56,263 bases of DNA from Methanoculleus chikugoensis. GTDB taxonomy: Archaea > Halobacteriota > Methanomicrobia > Methanomicrobiales > Methanoculleaceae. This document shows, piece after piece, positions 26,090 through 34,493 of this stretch. A program made the translations under genes and the position numbers. The stretch lies in the NCBI RefSeq assembly GCF_900095385.1, contig NZ_FMID01000025.1:1-56263 (forward strand). Direction: 5' to 3'. Below the pieces are notes generated by a model, which was not told the origin of the DNA, did no database searches, and was given only the letters and a program-made list of their open reading frames with translations. Every line of letters begins with the position of its first letter. Within the stretch, counting starts at the first letter, position 1.

Positions 26090-27988
26090 ATGGCGACACT
26101 ACAGGGAATGAGCGGGGTCGATCTTCGGGCGCTGGTAGCGGAGGCCGCCGATCGCCTCCCGCTCTGGGTCGGCAAGATCTACCAGTTCGACGCGAAGACC
26201 CTCGGCATCAGGCTGAACGGTGAAGACCGGGCGAAATACCTGTTCCTCGTCGAGACGGGACGGCGCGCCCACTTCACCGCGGAGTTTCCTGTGCCTCCAA
26301 AGAACCCGCCGAGTTTTGCGATGCTGCTCCGGAAGCACCTCGAGGGCGGGAAGGTGCTCGGTATCCGCCAGCTCGGGCTCGAGCGCACGGTAAGCCTCGA
26401 TATCGGGAAGCGGGATACGACCTATCACCTCATCTTCGAACTCTTCGACGAGGGGAACGCCGTCCTCTGCGATGAAGCGTATACGATCGTGAAGCCCCTC
26501 TGGCACCACCGGTTCAAGACCCGGGAGGTGGTCCCGGGTGCGGTCTACGCTTTCGAGGGATCCGACTGCATGTCGCAATCGCCGGAGGCGTTCCGGGCGA
26601 TGCTTGCAGAGTCCGACCGCGACATCGTCCGGACGCTCGCCGTCGGGTGCATGCTCGGCGGCGCGTATGCCGAAGAGGTCTGCCGGATGGCGGGCGTCGA
26701 GAAGAGCGCCGCCGCCGCGGAAGTGGACGCGGAAGCCGTCCGGGAAGCGTTCGAACGGCTTATGGCCGATGTAGGGGGACGCCGTGAGCCGGTGATAACG
26801 GCGTCCGGGTGCTGGCCGGTGGTGCTTGCCGGGGAGGAGGTTCGCGAGCGGTTCTCGACCTTTAGCGAGGCGCTGGATGCCTTCTACCCGAAGACGGCGG
26901 GCGGGAAGCAGGAGACCGCGGCCGAGAAGCCCCGCCTCTCCCAGGCAGAGGTGATCCGCCGCCGGCAGGCTGAGGCGATCAAGGGCTTCGAGAAGAAGAT
27001 CGAGCGCTATGGGCGGATCGTGGAAGTGATCTACGAGAACTACACGGCCGTTACCGGGATCATAGCGACGCTCGATGAGGCGAGCAAAAACCGGTCGTGG
27101 CAGGAGATCGAGCAGATCCTGAAAGCGAACGGCGATAACCCTGCGGTAAAGATGGTCAGGGGCGTCCATCCCGCCGATGCAGCGGTGGACCTCGATCTCT
27201 CGGGAGAGCGGGTGAAGATCCACGTCCACGAGACGATCGAGCAGAACCTCGGCCGTTACTACGACCAGATCAAGAAGTTCAAGAAGAAGAAGGCGGGCGC
27301 GCTCGTGGCGATGGAGCGGACTGTTCCCGAGAAGCCCCGGACGAAACGGAACCTTGCCCTCCAGAAAAAGCGGTGGTATCACCGCTTCCGCTGGTTCACC
27401 ACCAGCGACGGCACTCTCGTCATCGGCGGCCGGGACGCCTCCCAGAACGAAGAACTCGTCAAGAAGTACATGGAAGGCGGGGACCTCTTCGTCCACGCCG
27501 ACGTCCACGGCGGGAGCGTCGTCATCGTGAAGGGTGCGACCGAGCACCTCGACGAGGCCGTGCGGTTCGCCGCATCCTACTCCAACGCCTGGAAGGCGGG
27601 GCACTTCACGGCGGACGTCTATGCCGCCCGGCCCGACCAGGTGAGCAAGACGGCCGAGTCCGGCGAGTACGTGGCCCGGGGAGCCTTCATCGTCCGCGGT
27701 GAGCGGCAGTACTTCAGAAACATGCCGCTCGGGGTGGCGATCGGCCTTCAGATGGCGCCTGAGGTCGCCGTCATCGGCGGCCCGCCGGGTGCCGTCACCG
27801 GGCGTACGAAAGTGTGGGTGGAACTCCGCCCCGGACAGTTCGAACCGAACGACACCGCAAAGAAGGTAGTCCGGGCACTCAGGGAGAAACTCTCGGAAGA
27901 CGAGTGGAAAGGGCTCAAGAACGCCCTGAACACCGAAGCGGTCGCCGCGTTCGTCCCGCCGGGAGGCTCCGATATCGTGGAACCATGA
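26090..27988 (+). CDS. rqcH: RqcH/NEMF family ribosome quality control factor (NFACT protein)
   Basis: A 632-residue archaeal Rqc2/NEMF homologue. It binds 60S/50S subunits blocked by peptidyl-tRNA and, in characterised homologues, adds C-terminal tails to the stalled chain. The NFACT-N domain starts MSGVDLRALVAEAADRL. A HhH-like middle and a long coiled coil follow (about 280-430, with AEAIKGFEKKIERYGRIVE and QIKKFKKKKAGAL). The NFACT-R domain is FTTSDGTLVIGGRDASQNE to FVHADVHGGSVVIVKG. A C-terminal domain carries VRGERQYFRNMPLGVAIG. I prefer the ATG at 26090 (MATLQG); an in-frame ATG lies at 26075. Its stop overlaps the pelA start (ATGA, 27985-27988), so the two rescue factors are co-translated. 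Confidence 0.9.
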   Translation: MATLQGMSGVDLRALVAEAADRLPLWVGKIYQFDAKTLGIRLNGEDRAKYLFLVETGRRAHFTAEFPVPPKNPPSFAMLLRKHLEGGKVLGIRQLGLERTVSLDIGKRDTTYHLIFELFDEGNAVLCDEAYTIVKPLWHHRFKTREVVPGAVYAFEGSDCMSQSPEAFRAMLAESDRDIVRTLAVGCMLGGAYAEEVCRMAGVEKSAAAAEVDAEAVREAFERLMADVGGRREPVITASGCWPVVLAGEEVRERFSTFSEALDAFYPKTAGGKQETAAEKPRLSQAEVIRRRQAEAIKGFEKKIERYGRIVEVIYENYTAVTGIIATLDEASKNRSWQEIEQILKANGDNPAVKMVRGVHPADAAVDLDLSGERVKIHVHETIEQNLGRYYDQIKKFKKKKAGALVAMERTVPEKPRTKRNLALQKKRWYHRFRWFTTSDGTLVIGGRDASQNEELVKKYMEGGDLFVHADVHGGSVVIVKGATEHLDEAVRFAASYSNAWKAGHFTADVYAARPDQVSKTAESGEYVARGAFIVRGERQYFRNMPLGVAIGLQMAPEVAVIGGPPGAVTGRTKVWVELRPGQFEPNDTAKKVVRALREKLSEDEWKGLKNALNTEAVAAFVPPGGSDIVEP

Positions 27989-29010
27989 AGGCCGAAGTCC
28001 GGGAGATAAAGAAGCAGTTCGGCGAGATACGCCTCTTTCCGGAGACACTCGACGACCTCTGGCACCTCTCCCACCTGGTCGGGCCGGGGGATCTCGTCTT
28101 TGCGACGACCTTCCGGAGCGTGGAGGCTGCGACCGACAAACTCCGGCCGGAGAAGGTCGAGAAACGGCCGGTGCGGCTCGGAATCCGGGTCGAGAAGGTG
28201 GAGTTCCACCAGCACACGAACCGACTCCGGATCGCCGGCGTCATCGAGAGCGGGGTGGACGTCTCCGCGCACCACACCCTGAACGTCGAGGCCGGGTTCG
28301 AGATCTCGGTCGTCAAACGCTGGCGGTCTGTGGACTGCGAGCGGATCCGGCGTGCCGTCGATGCCTCCGCATACGGCGTGGTTCACGTAGTGAGCGTCGA
28401 GGAAGGGGAGGCGCAGGTCTACCGGCTGCGCCAGTTCGGCCCGGAGTGGGTGACGACCGTCACGATCGGGAGCAGCAAGGGTGCCGAGACCGGCACCCGG
28501 TCGGTACTCTTCGAGAAGACGCTTGAGACGGTCGCCGCGGTCACCGGTCCTCTCGTCGTCGCGGGCCCGGGGTTCGTGAAGGACGAGTTCGCGGAGTACG
28601 TGAAGGCCCGCGCTCCCGACCTCGCCGGGCGGATGGTCGCCGTCGAGACCCGGCGCATCGGGCGGGGCGCCGTGCAGGAGGTGATCGGGCAGGGGATCCT
28701 TGACCGGCTGCTCGGCGACCTCCACCTTGCCCGGGAGGTCGGGCTGATGGACGAGGTCCTGCTCCGGATCGCGACCGAGGGCGCCGTCGCCTACGGCCTC
28801 GACGAAGTCCGGAAAGCGGTCGCCTACGGTGCGGCGGAGACGGTGCTGGTCGCCGACACCCTGCTCCGCGACGATGAGGCTACGGGCGTCATCGAGCAGG
28901 CCGAGCGCGTCAACGCCGCGGTCGTGGTGCTGAGCACCGAGTTCGAGCCCGGGGAGCGCCTTGATGCCATCGGCGGTGCCGCGGCGATCCTGCGGTATAA
29001 GATCGAGTGA
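27985..29010 (+). CDS. pelA: aPelota, mRNA surveillance and ribosome rescue factor
   Basis: A 341-residue eRF1-like protein. The N-terminal Sm-like domain (1-130) holds the decoding loop (LVGPGDLVFATTFRS). The central domain (about 135-260) lacks the GGQ peptide-release motif of eRF1, as expected for Pelota. The C-terminal domain (RRIGRGAVQEVIGQGIL to FEPGERLDAIGGAAAILRY) is the part that contacts ABCE1. Together with aEF1A and ABCE1 it dissociates ribosomes stalled at mRNA ends. It is coupled by ATGA to rqcH, and the ABCE1 gene lies about 1 kb further on, so most of a ribosome-rescue pathway is clustered. Confidence 0.93.
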   Translation: MKAEVREIKKQFGEIRLFPETLDDLWHLSHLVGPGDLVFATTFRSVEAATDKLRPEKVEKRPVRLGIRVEKVEFHQHTNRLRIAGVIESGVDVSAHHTLNVEAGFEISVVKRWRSVDCERIRRAVDASAYGVVHVVSVEEGEAQVYRLRQFGPEWVTTVTIGSSKGAETGTRSVLFEKTLETVAAVTGPLVVAGPGFVKDEFAEYVKARAPDLAGRMVAVETRRIGRGAVQEVIGQGILDRLLGDLHLAREVGLMDEVLLRIATEGAVAYGLDEVRKAVAYGAAETVLVADTLLRDDEATGVIEQAERVNAAVVVLSTEFEPGERLDAIGGAAAILRYKIE

Positions 29011-29633
29011 TACCTGAAGGATTTTCATTCCGGGAATTTGAGCACATTTAGTGCGATTTACGTGGCAGAACGATCTCAATCAAGGACAAAGCCCTGTGCA
29101 CTGGACCGTGGGGACATCGCCATTGGGGGGGAGGCGGCTCGCGGGGAGGGGGGATGCTCCCCCTTCCCCTGTTTCTACCGCATAATGGGTGCCTGTAACC
29201 CCCACCCCACCCGGCCTTCGGCCTCCTCCCCCGCCCAAGGGCGGGGGCAGTCATGGCGATATTCCCTCGAAATCCGTATCCGGGGATGCGCAACAGCAGG
29301 GGCATAGAAGCTCTTCGATCTTCGAAAAAATAGCGGATAAAGCGCGATATTTGAGCGTAACCGACTCCGAGCCTCCAACCGCCAGAGCGTCCCTTCTGCA
29401 CGCCCCTGCCCTTCCTGATGCGTGCCCCACGTGAAGAACAATCACAAACCACTCCGCTCCGCTGCTCCTCCTGCCCCGACGGGTAGGAGGTACCTATCAT
29501 TTATAACCGGAGAACGCCCTATAATGTAGTAATTCCGTCAATCCCGGGAAGTGGCCAGAAGTCGGTTTGCTCCCGTCGGGCCGCCGCCCCGAAGGGACTT
29601 CCCTTTCAGGAATGGCGCAACACTGGTGTCACG
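29011..29633. other. Gene-free region carrying a core repeat
   Basis: About 620 bp between pelA and the EMC6-like gene. Its main content is the core repeat copy at 29099-29293. The flanks are AT-richer, and a promoter for the following genes may lie near 29495-29525 (ATTTATAAC, TATAATGTAG). No reading frame here looks like a gene. Confidence 0.45.
29099..29293 (+). repeat. Dispersed GC-rich core repeat, copy D
   Basis: It begins CACTGGACCGTGGGGACATC, then the GGGGAGGGGGGATGCTCCCC hairpin. The module TAACCCCCACCCCACCCGGC (29196 on) is nearly identical to 5748 on. It ends GCAGTCATGGCGATATTCC and GAAATCCGTATCCGGGGATG. Relative to the copy at 5553-5980 it lacks the CGGTGCTCATGCTCCGG segment, showing that modules are gained or lost. 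Confidence 0.6.
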
Positions 29634-29996
29634 ATGAGTGAGAATGCGGTAGCAGCAGAGTCTGAAAAGACACGGCCACGGACACGCGCCGAGAAACAGG
29701 CTGAGCACAGAAATCGGATAACACGGACGCTTGTAGCCTGCTTCATGGGTATCCTGGCCGGGGGACTCTCGTTCTACCTCTCCGGCACGCCCGACCCGGC
29801 GAGCGGCCTTCAGGAAAACGCCATCATCGGCATCCTTCTTCTCATGGCGGGCGTCGTCTTCCAGAAACACATCTTCATGCTCATCCGGATCGACCACATG
29901 GCACTGACCGGAAAGGACTGGTTCTACCAGAGTTTCATGACGTTCGCGCTCTGGTTCATGACCTGGACGATCCTCCTGACTACCACCGTCCTGTGA
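29634..29996 (+). CDS. Small membrane protein, EMC6-like
   Basis: A 120-residue protein with a basic N-terminus (KTRPRTRAEKQAEHRNRITR) and three predicted membrane helices (about 32-50, 62-77, 97-118). The pattern of a basic leader followed by TLVACFMGILAGGLSFYL resembles archaeal homologues of EMC6, a subunit of the ER membrane protein insertase. That assignment is from memory of the family and is weak at this length. It sits six bases before the ABCE1 gene and is probably co-transcribed with it, which would link membrane-protein insertion and ribosome recycling. Confidence 0.6.
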   Translation: MSENAVAAESEKTRPRTRAEKQAEHRNRITRTLVACFMGILAGGLSFYLSGTPDPASGLQENAIIGILLLMAGVVFQKHIFMLIRIDHMALTGKDWFYQSFMTFALWFMTWTILLTTTVL

Positions 29997-30002
29997 TCAC
30001 CC

Positions 30003-31772
30003 ATGCGTATTGCTATTGTACACCGTGATCGGTGTCACCCCGTCAAGTGCGGCACCGAGTGCATCCTCTACTGCCCCCGTGTCCGAACCGGCGACGAGAC
30101 CGTCGTCATCGGCGAAGACCAGAAGGCCGTCATATCCGAAGAACTCTGTGTCGGGTGCGGTATCTGCGTCAAGAAGTGCCCCTTTCAGGCGCTCGACATC
30201 GTCAACCTCCCCGAACAGCTCGACCAGCCGACCCACCGCTACGGCCAGAACGGCTTCGTCCTCTACGGCCTCCCGATCCCCGTCGAGGGGAAGGTCACGG
30301 GCATCCTCGGCCCGAACGGCATCGGGAAGAGCACGTCGGTGAAGATCCTCTCCGGCACGCTCGTCCCGAACCTGGGGAGGACCGCTGCCGGGATCTCCTG
30401 GAACGAGGTCCTCGACCTCTACCAGGGAACCGAGCTCTTCGACTACCTCCAGCTGCTCTCGCAGAAGAATGTGAAGGTCGCGGTAAAACCGCAGTATATC
30501 GACCAGATCCCGAAGGTCTTCTCCGGTTCGGTACGCGACCTTCTTGGGACGACGGACGAGCGCGGCAAACTCGACTACTACATCGACCGGCTGACGCTTA
30601 CGGCGGTCATCGACCGGCCGATCACGACCCTCTCCGGCGGCGAACTCCAGCGGGTGGCGCTCGCCGCATGCCTTGCGCGTGACGCCGACTTCTACTTCTT
30701 CGACGAGATCACGCCCTATCTCGACGTCTACCAGCGGATGGCCGCCGCGAACCTGATCCGGGAACTCGCCCAGGAGCGGCCGGTCGTGATCGTCGAGCAC
30801 GACCTTGCCATCCTCGACATGCTTGCCGATACCGTGCATATCGCCTACGGAGAACCGGCGGTCTTCGGCGTCATCACCTACCCCAAAGGCGTCCGGGTGG
30901 GGATCAACCAGTACCTGGAGGGATTCCTCCCGGAGGAGAACGTCAGGTTCAGGACGTATGCGGTGACGTTCGATACCCGGGCGCATGCTTCCGATGTGAA
31001 CCGGGAGGTGCTGCTCGAGTTCCCGGCGATGACGAAAGCGTTCGAGCAGTTCTCCCTCACTGTCGACGGCGGGGAGATCCGGAGCGGCGAGGTGCTCGGT
31101 GTCCTCGGTGCGAACGGTATCGGGAAGAGTACGTTCGCCCAGCTCCTTGCCGGGGTGCTCGAACCCGATACCGGGGCGATGGATACCCGGGTGCGGATCT
31201 CCTACAAGCCCCAGTATCTCAAAGGCGATACGGAAGCGACCGTCGAGGAGGTCCTCCGGCAGACGACGACGAAGTTCGACACGTCGTACTACCAGCACGA
31301 GATCCTGGAGCCGCTCTCCCTTGCGCAGCTCCTCCAGGCGCCCATAAACACGCTCTCGGGCGGCGAACTCCAGCGCGTGGCGATAGCGATCTGCCTCTCG
31401 CGCGACGCCGACCTCTACATCCTGGACGAACCGAGCGCCCACCTCGACGTGGAGCAGCGGGTGAAGATCTCGAGGATGATCAGGAAGCATGCCGAGGGGC
31501 GGAACGCGAGCACGCTCGTGATTGACCACGATATCTACGTCATCGACATGATCAGCGACCGTATCCTGGTCTTCGAGGGCAAGCCGGGCATCAACGGCAA
31601 AGCCGCCGGGCCGTTCGATATGGCGCCGGGCATGAACCGGTTCCTCGAGGCGCTCGGGATCACCTTCCGGCGGGACAAGAGCGGGAGGCCGCGGATCAAC
31701 AAACCGGGATCGTTCCTGGACCGGGAGCAGATCGCCGCCGGGGAGTATTATTATACTGAGATCTCGAAGTAG
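30003..31772 (+). CDS. abce1: ABCE1/RLI, ribosome recycling ATPase
   Basis: A 589-residue protein. The N-terminal iron-sulfur domain has two Cys clusters, CHPVKCGTECILYCP and CVGCGICVKKCP. It is followed by two nucleotide-binding domains, with Walker A GPNGIGKST (NBD1) and GANGIGKST (NBD2) and signature LSGGELQRVA twice. Walker B is FYFFDEITPYLD and LYILDEPSAHLD. Together with Pelota or aRF1 it splits the ribosome into subunits after termination or rescue. All cluster ligands and both ATP sites are intact. It probably shares a transcript with the small membrane protein six bases upstream. Confidence 0.96.
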   Translation: MRIAIVHRDRCHPVKCGTECILYCPRVRTGDETVVIGEDQKAVISEELCVGCGICVKKCPFQALDIVNLPEQLDQPTHRYGQNGFVLYGLPIPVEGKVTGILGPNGIGKSTSVKILSGTLVPNLGRTAAGISWNEVLDLYQGTELFDYLQLLSQKNVKVAVKPQYIDQIPKVFSGSVRDLLGTTDERGKLDYYIDRLTLTAVIDRPITTLSGGELQRVALAACLARDADFYFFDEITPYLDVYQRMAAANLIRELAQERPVVIVEHDLAILDMLADTVHIAYGEPAVFGVITYPKGVRVGINQYLEGFLPEENVRFRTYAVTFDTRAHASDVNREVLLEFPAMTKAFEQFSLTVDGGEIRSGEVLGVLGANGIGKSTFAQLLAGVLEPDTGAMDTRVRISYKPQYLKGDTEATVEEVLRQTTTKFDTSYYQHEILEPLSLAQLLQAPINTLSGGELQRVAIAICLSRDADLYILDEPSAHLDVEQRVKISRMIRKHAEGRNASTLVIDHDIYVIDMISDRILVFEGKPGINGKAAGPFDMAPGMNRFLEALGITFRRDKSGRPRINKPGSFLDREQIAAGEYYYTEISK

Positions 31773-32209
31773 AGAAAGGACGGCCGGTTAATTTCTTTGG
31801 TTTCAGAGACTTTGAGGCTGATTTGATACTCCGGCGGTCGCTGCATGCTTTTTTTTGACGAGATTGATGGAACGTAAAGACGCGGGAAATCTCAATACAG
31901 TGGACCGTGGGAGTATCGCCACGGGGGGAACGACTGCCGGAACGAGGAGTTCGAGAAACCCGAAGGGTTTCGCTGTGGGGACAGGGGAGGGGGGCAAGCC
32001 CCCCTCCCCGTCAGCCCCTCCCCTCAATGGCGATAGCAGGTGGGAATCCGTGTCTGAGGATGTGCAGCTGGCTAAAAAATGGAGCAATGAGAGACCAGAG
32101 GTCTCAAAATTGTGATCGACGGAGCCTGAGCACCGCAGAGGTGTGAATTGTACCCGGTGGCATCAACAAGCGGCTCTCCTTCGCTCAGCTCAAACCCTGT
32201 GATCCCTGG
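31773..32209. other. Gene-free convergent gap with a core repeat
   Basis: Convergent intergenic region of about 440 bp between ABCE1 and the propeller gene. A T-run at 31849-31856 could end the ABCE1 transcript. The core repeat copy occupies 31898-32069. Otherwise nothing is recognisable. Confidence 0.45.
31898..32069 (+). repeat. Dispersed GC-rich core repeat, copy E
   Basis: It begins CAGTGGACCGTGGGAGTATC and contains the hairpin AAACCCGAAGGGTTT and a GGGGAGGGGGGCAAGCCCCC stem. It ends CAATGGCGATAGCAGGTG, GAATCCG and GAGGATGTGCAG. The end modules match copies C1 and D. Confidence 0.6.
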
Positions 32210-33373
32210 TCACCCACGGCTCACCGCGCCGAACAACCCCTCAAAGAAAGCCCGGACCCCATCAAACAGCCCGGCACTCTCTTCAGGCGTCGCCGCCGGT
32301 GCCGTGGTCTGAGGCAGGGGCGTCTCGGTCGCCACTGGCGTCGGCACCGGGACTGCGGAGAGATCGAGGGTGGCGTGGCCCGCCGTCGGCGGGATGTAGC
32401 CCACGTTTCCGGGAACGACGAACCAGCACCGGCCGTAGGCGTCGACGAAGAGTTGCTTGACGCCGTTTGCACGGATACCGTCTTTGGATGTGATATGCAG
32501 GGCGACGCCCGACGAGTTCCACCCGTATATCCCGCTATCGGATGCGATGTAGAGCATTCCTTCAGCCGTCGTTGCAACGTCGTTGATGACGATTGGGAAC
32601 GCGCTCAGGTCCCCGGCGTTGAGGACCGGTGTAACCCCCGTATCTTGGGCGTAATGGAGAACCGTCGTGCGGTTGAAGAGGTACACCCCCCCGAACGGAT
32701 CGACCCGCACCTCGGAGACCCGGCGAAGTGTGTCGCTACCGTAGTTGACCTGCTCGAAGCGGGCGTCTCCCGTCCGATCCCTGAGCACCCGGATGCCGTC
32801 GCCCTCCGACCCGATGACGAGTGCATCGCTCGCGGCATCGACCGCCATGCTCACGATCGTATAGCATCCCAGATTCTCCGGCCCGGCAGGCTTGTACCAT
32901 GTCCACTCGCCATCCTGGTAGCGGTGGAGGCCCGCCCGCCCGGTGGCGACCCACATCTCGTCCCCCCACCGTGCGATGCAGTTGACATTGAGGTTCTTGA
33001 GGAGATCCAGGTCCTGGACGGCGTGGTATCCCGTTCCGTCGCCGATCTGCAGCCCGTTTGAATACCCTATCCAGAGGTGGCCTTCCGCATCGAGCGCGAC
33101 CGCAGTGGCCATAGTCTCGAGCGGCGCGAGCGAGCCGTAAGGCGTCTCCCCGGGGTTCCTTGCATTGACCGAATACCAGGTGCCGTTCTCCGTGTACACG
33201 GAGATGCCGCCGTCGGTCGCAAAGATGACGTCCCCGTACCGGCCGTTGATCGCGTCCTTTACCCCGGCGGACGCGATACCCGAATGATAGTCGGGCACCT
33301 CGACGTACAGGGCTGATGCAAAAGGGATGAAGAGGGATGCCGCGACTAAAATGAGTATCAGAGCGCGATACAT
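32210..33373 (-). CDS. Secreted beta-propeller protein, coupled to cheD
   Basis: A 387-residue protein with a signal peptide (MYRALILILVAASLFIPFAS). Repeated propeller-type blades follow (VIFATDGGISVYTENGTWY, LWIGYSNGLQIGDG, MWVATGRAGLHRYQDGEW, LVIGSEGDGIRVL, LYIASDSGIYGWNSSG, CWFVVPGNVGYI), like the regulator propellers of sensor kinases. The tail is Pro/Thr-rich (PVPTPVATETPLPQ) and ends in a short hydrophobic helix, possibly a weak membrane anchor. The last bases of cheD overlap its start (33358-33373), so it is probably expressed with the taxis genes. It has no kinase domain. Function unknown. Confidence 0.7.
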   Translation of the reverse strand: MYRALILILVAASLFIPFASALYVEVPDYHSGIASAGVKDAINGRYGDVIFATDGGISVYTENGTWYSVNARNPGETPYGSLAPLETMATAVALDAEGHLWIGYSNGLQIGDGTGYHAVQDLDLLKNLNVNCIARWGDEMWVATGRAGLHRYQDGEWTWYKPAGPENLGCYTIVSMAVDAASDALVIGSEGDGIRVLRDRTGDARFEQVNYGSDTLRRVSEVRVDPFGGVYLFNRTTVLHYAQDTGVTPVLNAGDLSAFPIVINDVATTAEGMLYIASDSGIYGWNSSGVALHITSKDGIRANGVKQLFVDAYGRCWFVVPGNVGYIPPTAGHATLDLSAVPVPTPVATETPLPQTTAPAATPEESAGLFDGVRAFFEGLFGAVSRG

Positions 33374-33849
33374 GTCCCGTCCGCCCTCTTGATGATGAGA
33401 CGGCCCTCTCCTTCCGGCCAGTAATATACGGACCGCCCGACCTTTCCGCCGATCTCCTCGTGCTCGATCCGGATGCCCTGCTCCTGGAGCAGTTCCTTTA
33501 CTGCGGCGGCATTCCGCTCGCCGATATTCAGGGAATTGGCCGAGAACTCAAACATACTTGCACCGCCGACCACGATTGCGGTGAGCGAGGACTTTGTGCT
33601 CCCGGCTTTCCCCATCTCTTCAAGGAGAGCACACATGGCAGTATCTGCGAACTTCCCGGGACGATCGGTATCCCCCCGGCTCTCGGGGAGCATGATATGG
33701 GCGAGCCCCGCAAGGGACCTCCGCTGGTCGTGCAGGATGAGCGCGATGCAGGAACCGAGCCCAATCGTCCCCATCGGGCACTTCCCGACTCGGAGCTCGC
33801 CCAGGCCCAGGATTACTGCCGTCTCCTCACCGAAAAAGTTGTTCTCCAT
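33358..33849 (-). CDS. cheD: Chemoreceptor glutamine deamidase CheD
   Basis: A 163-residue protein. The catalytic Cys lies in TIGLGSCIAL, the His in GLAHIMLPES, and the third residue of the papain-like site in the STKSSLTA region. CheD deamidates Gln residues on methyl-accepting receptors and is bound by CheC, whose gene lies 17 bp upstream. The pairing is the usual one in archaea and Bacillus. Confidence 0.9.
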   Translation of the reverse strand: MENNFFGEETAVILGLGELRVGKCPMGTIGLGSCIALILHDQRRSLAGLAHIMLPESRGDTDRPGKFADTAMCALLEEMGKAGSTKSSLTAIVVGGASMFEFSANSLNIGERNAAAVKELLQEQGIRIEHEEIGGKVGRSVYYWPEGEGRLIIKRADGTCIAL

Positions 33850-33866
33850 GGTATCCCGGAGACTGG

Positions 33867-34481
33867 TTATGAGAGCGGTTCCATCATCCGTTCCAGCATC
33901 AGGAACAGCTGCTGCGTAAGTTCGGCGTTCGGAAGCATGTAGATGCTTCCGTAGACGGGCGGCGCCTCGCTCGTGAGCTCGGTGTTGAAGATCAGGACGT
34001 CGTTCACGTCGCCTGCCACCTGTGCGACGATGGACTCGAAGGCGGCATGTGCCATATCGATGGCCAGCGCCGGGGGAGACGGCAGCATGACGATGCCCAG
34101 CAGTTCGGCCGTCGCATCGAGAAACGCCGATATCATGATGTTCCCGATCTCGATCGCGGCGCTCTGGTCCATCTCGTTGATATCGCGATCGGCATCGGTG
34201 GTTCCGAGCATCTGGTTGGTCAGCTGGATGACGGTCTCCCGGGGCATGCTGACGACGACGTATCCACCGTCCGCGACCTCCCCCTGAATCTGGAAGACGA
34301 CCATGGCGGTTATCTCGTTGTTGATATAATTATGCAGATTGGCGATATCGACGGCCTGCACCTCCGGCACCGTCATCTCGATCGGGCTCATCAGCATCTG
34401 CGATAGCGACGTTGCCGCGTGTGCGGCACCGATATTCCCAAACTCTGCCAGCGCGTCCTTCTGAAACGGATCCAGTTCCAT
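33867..34481 (-). CDS. cheC: CheY-P phosphatase CheC
   Basis: A 204-residue protein with two CheC active-site helices: ALAEFGNIGAAHAATSLSQM near residue 10 and AIEIGNIMISAFLDA near residue 110. Two sites, each with E and N, are characteristic of CheC rather than CheX (one site). It hydrolyses CheY-P and binds CheD. It lies directly between cheA and cheD. Confidence 0.9.
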   Translation of the reverse strand: MELDPFQKDALAEFGNIGAAHAATSLSQMLMSPIEMTVPEVQAVDIANLHNYINNEITAMVVFQIQGEVADGGYVVVSMPRETVIQLTNQMLGTTDADRDINEMDQSAAIEIGNIMISAFLDATAELLGIVMLPSPPALAIDMAHAAFESIVAQVAGDVNDVLIFNTELTSEAPPVYGSIYMLPNAELTQQLFLMLERMMEPLS

Positions 34482-34493
34482 GAACTATCTCTC

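Noticed and set aside
26099-28048. 649-codon minus-strand ORF opposite rqcH
   Set aside because: Antisense shadow; the plus strand encodes a complete NFACT protein.
29997-31529. 510-codon minus-strand ORF opposite ABCE1
   Set aside because: Antisense shadow; ABCE1 motifs are intact on the plus strand.
25266-32069. CRISPR array made of the repeated intergenic modules
   Set aside because: Copies are about 165-195 bp, widely and irregularly spaced, in both orientations, with genes between them; no short direct repeats with spacers and no cas genes.
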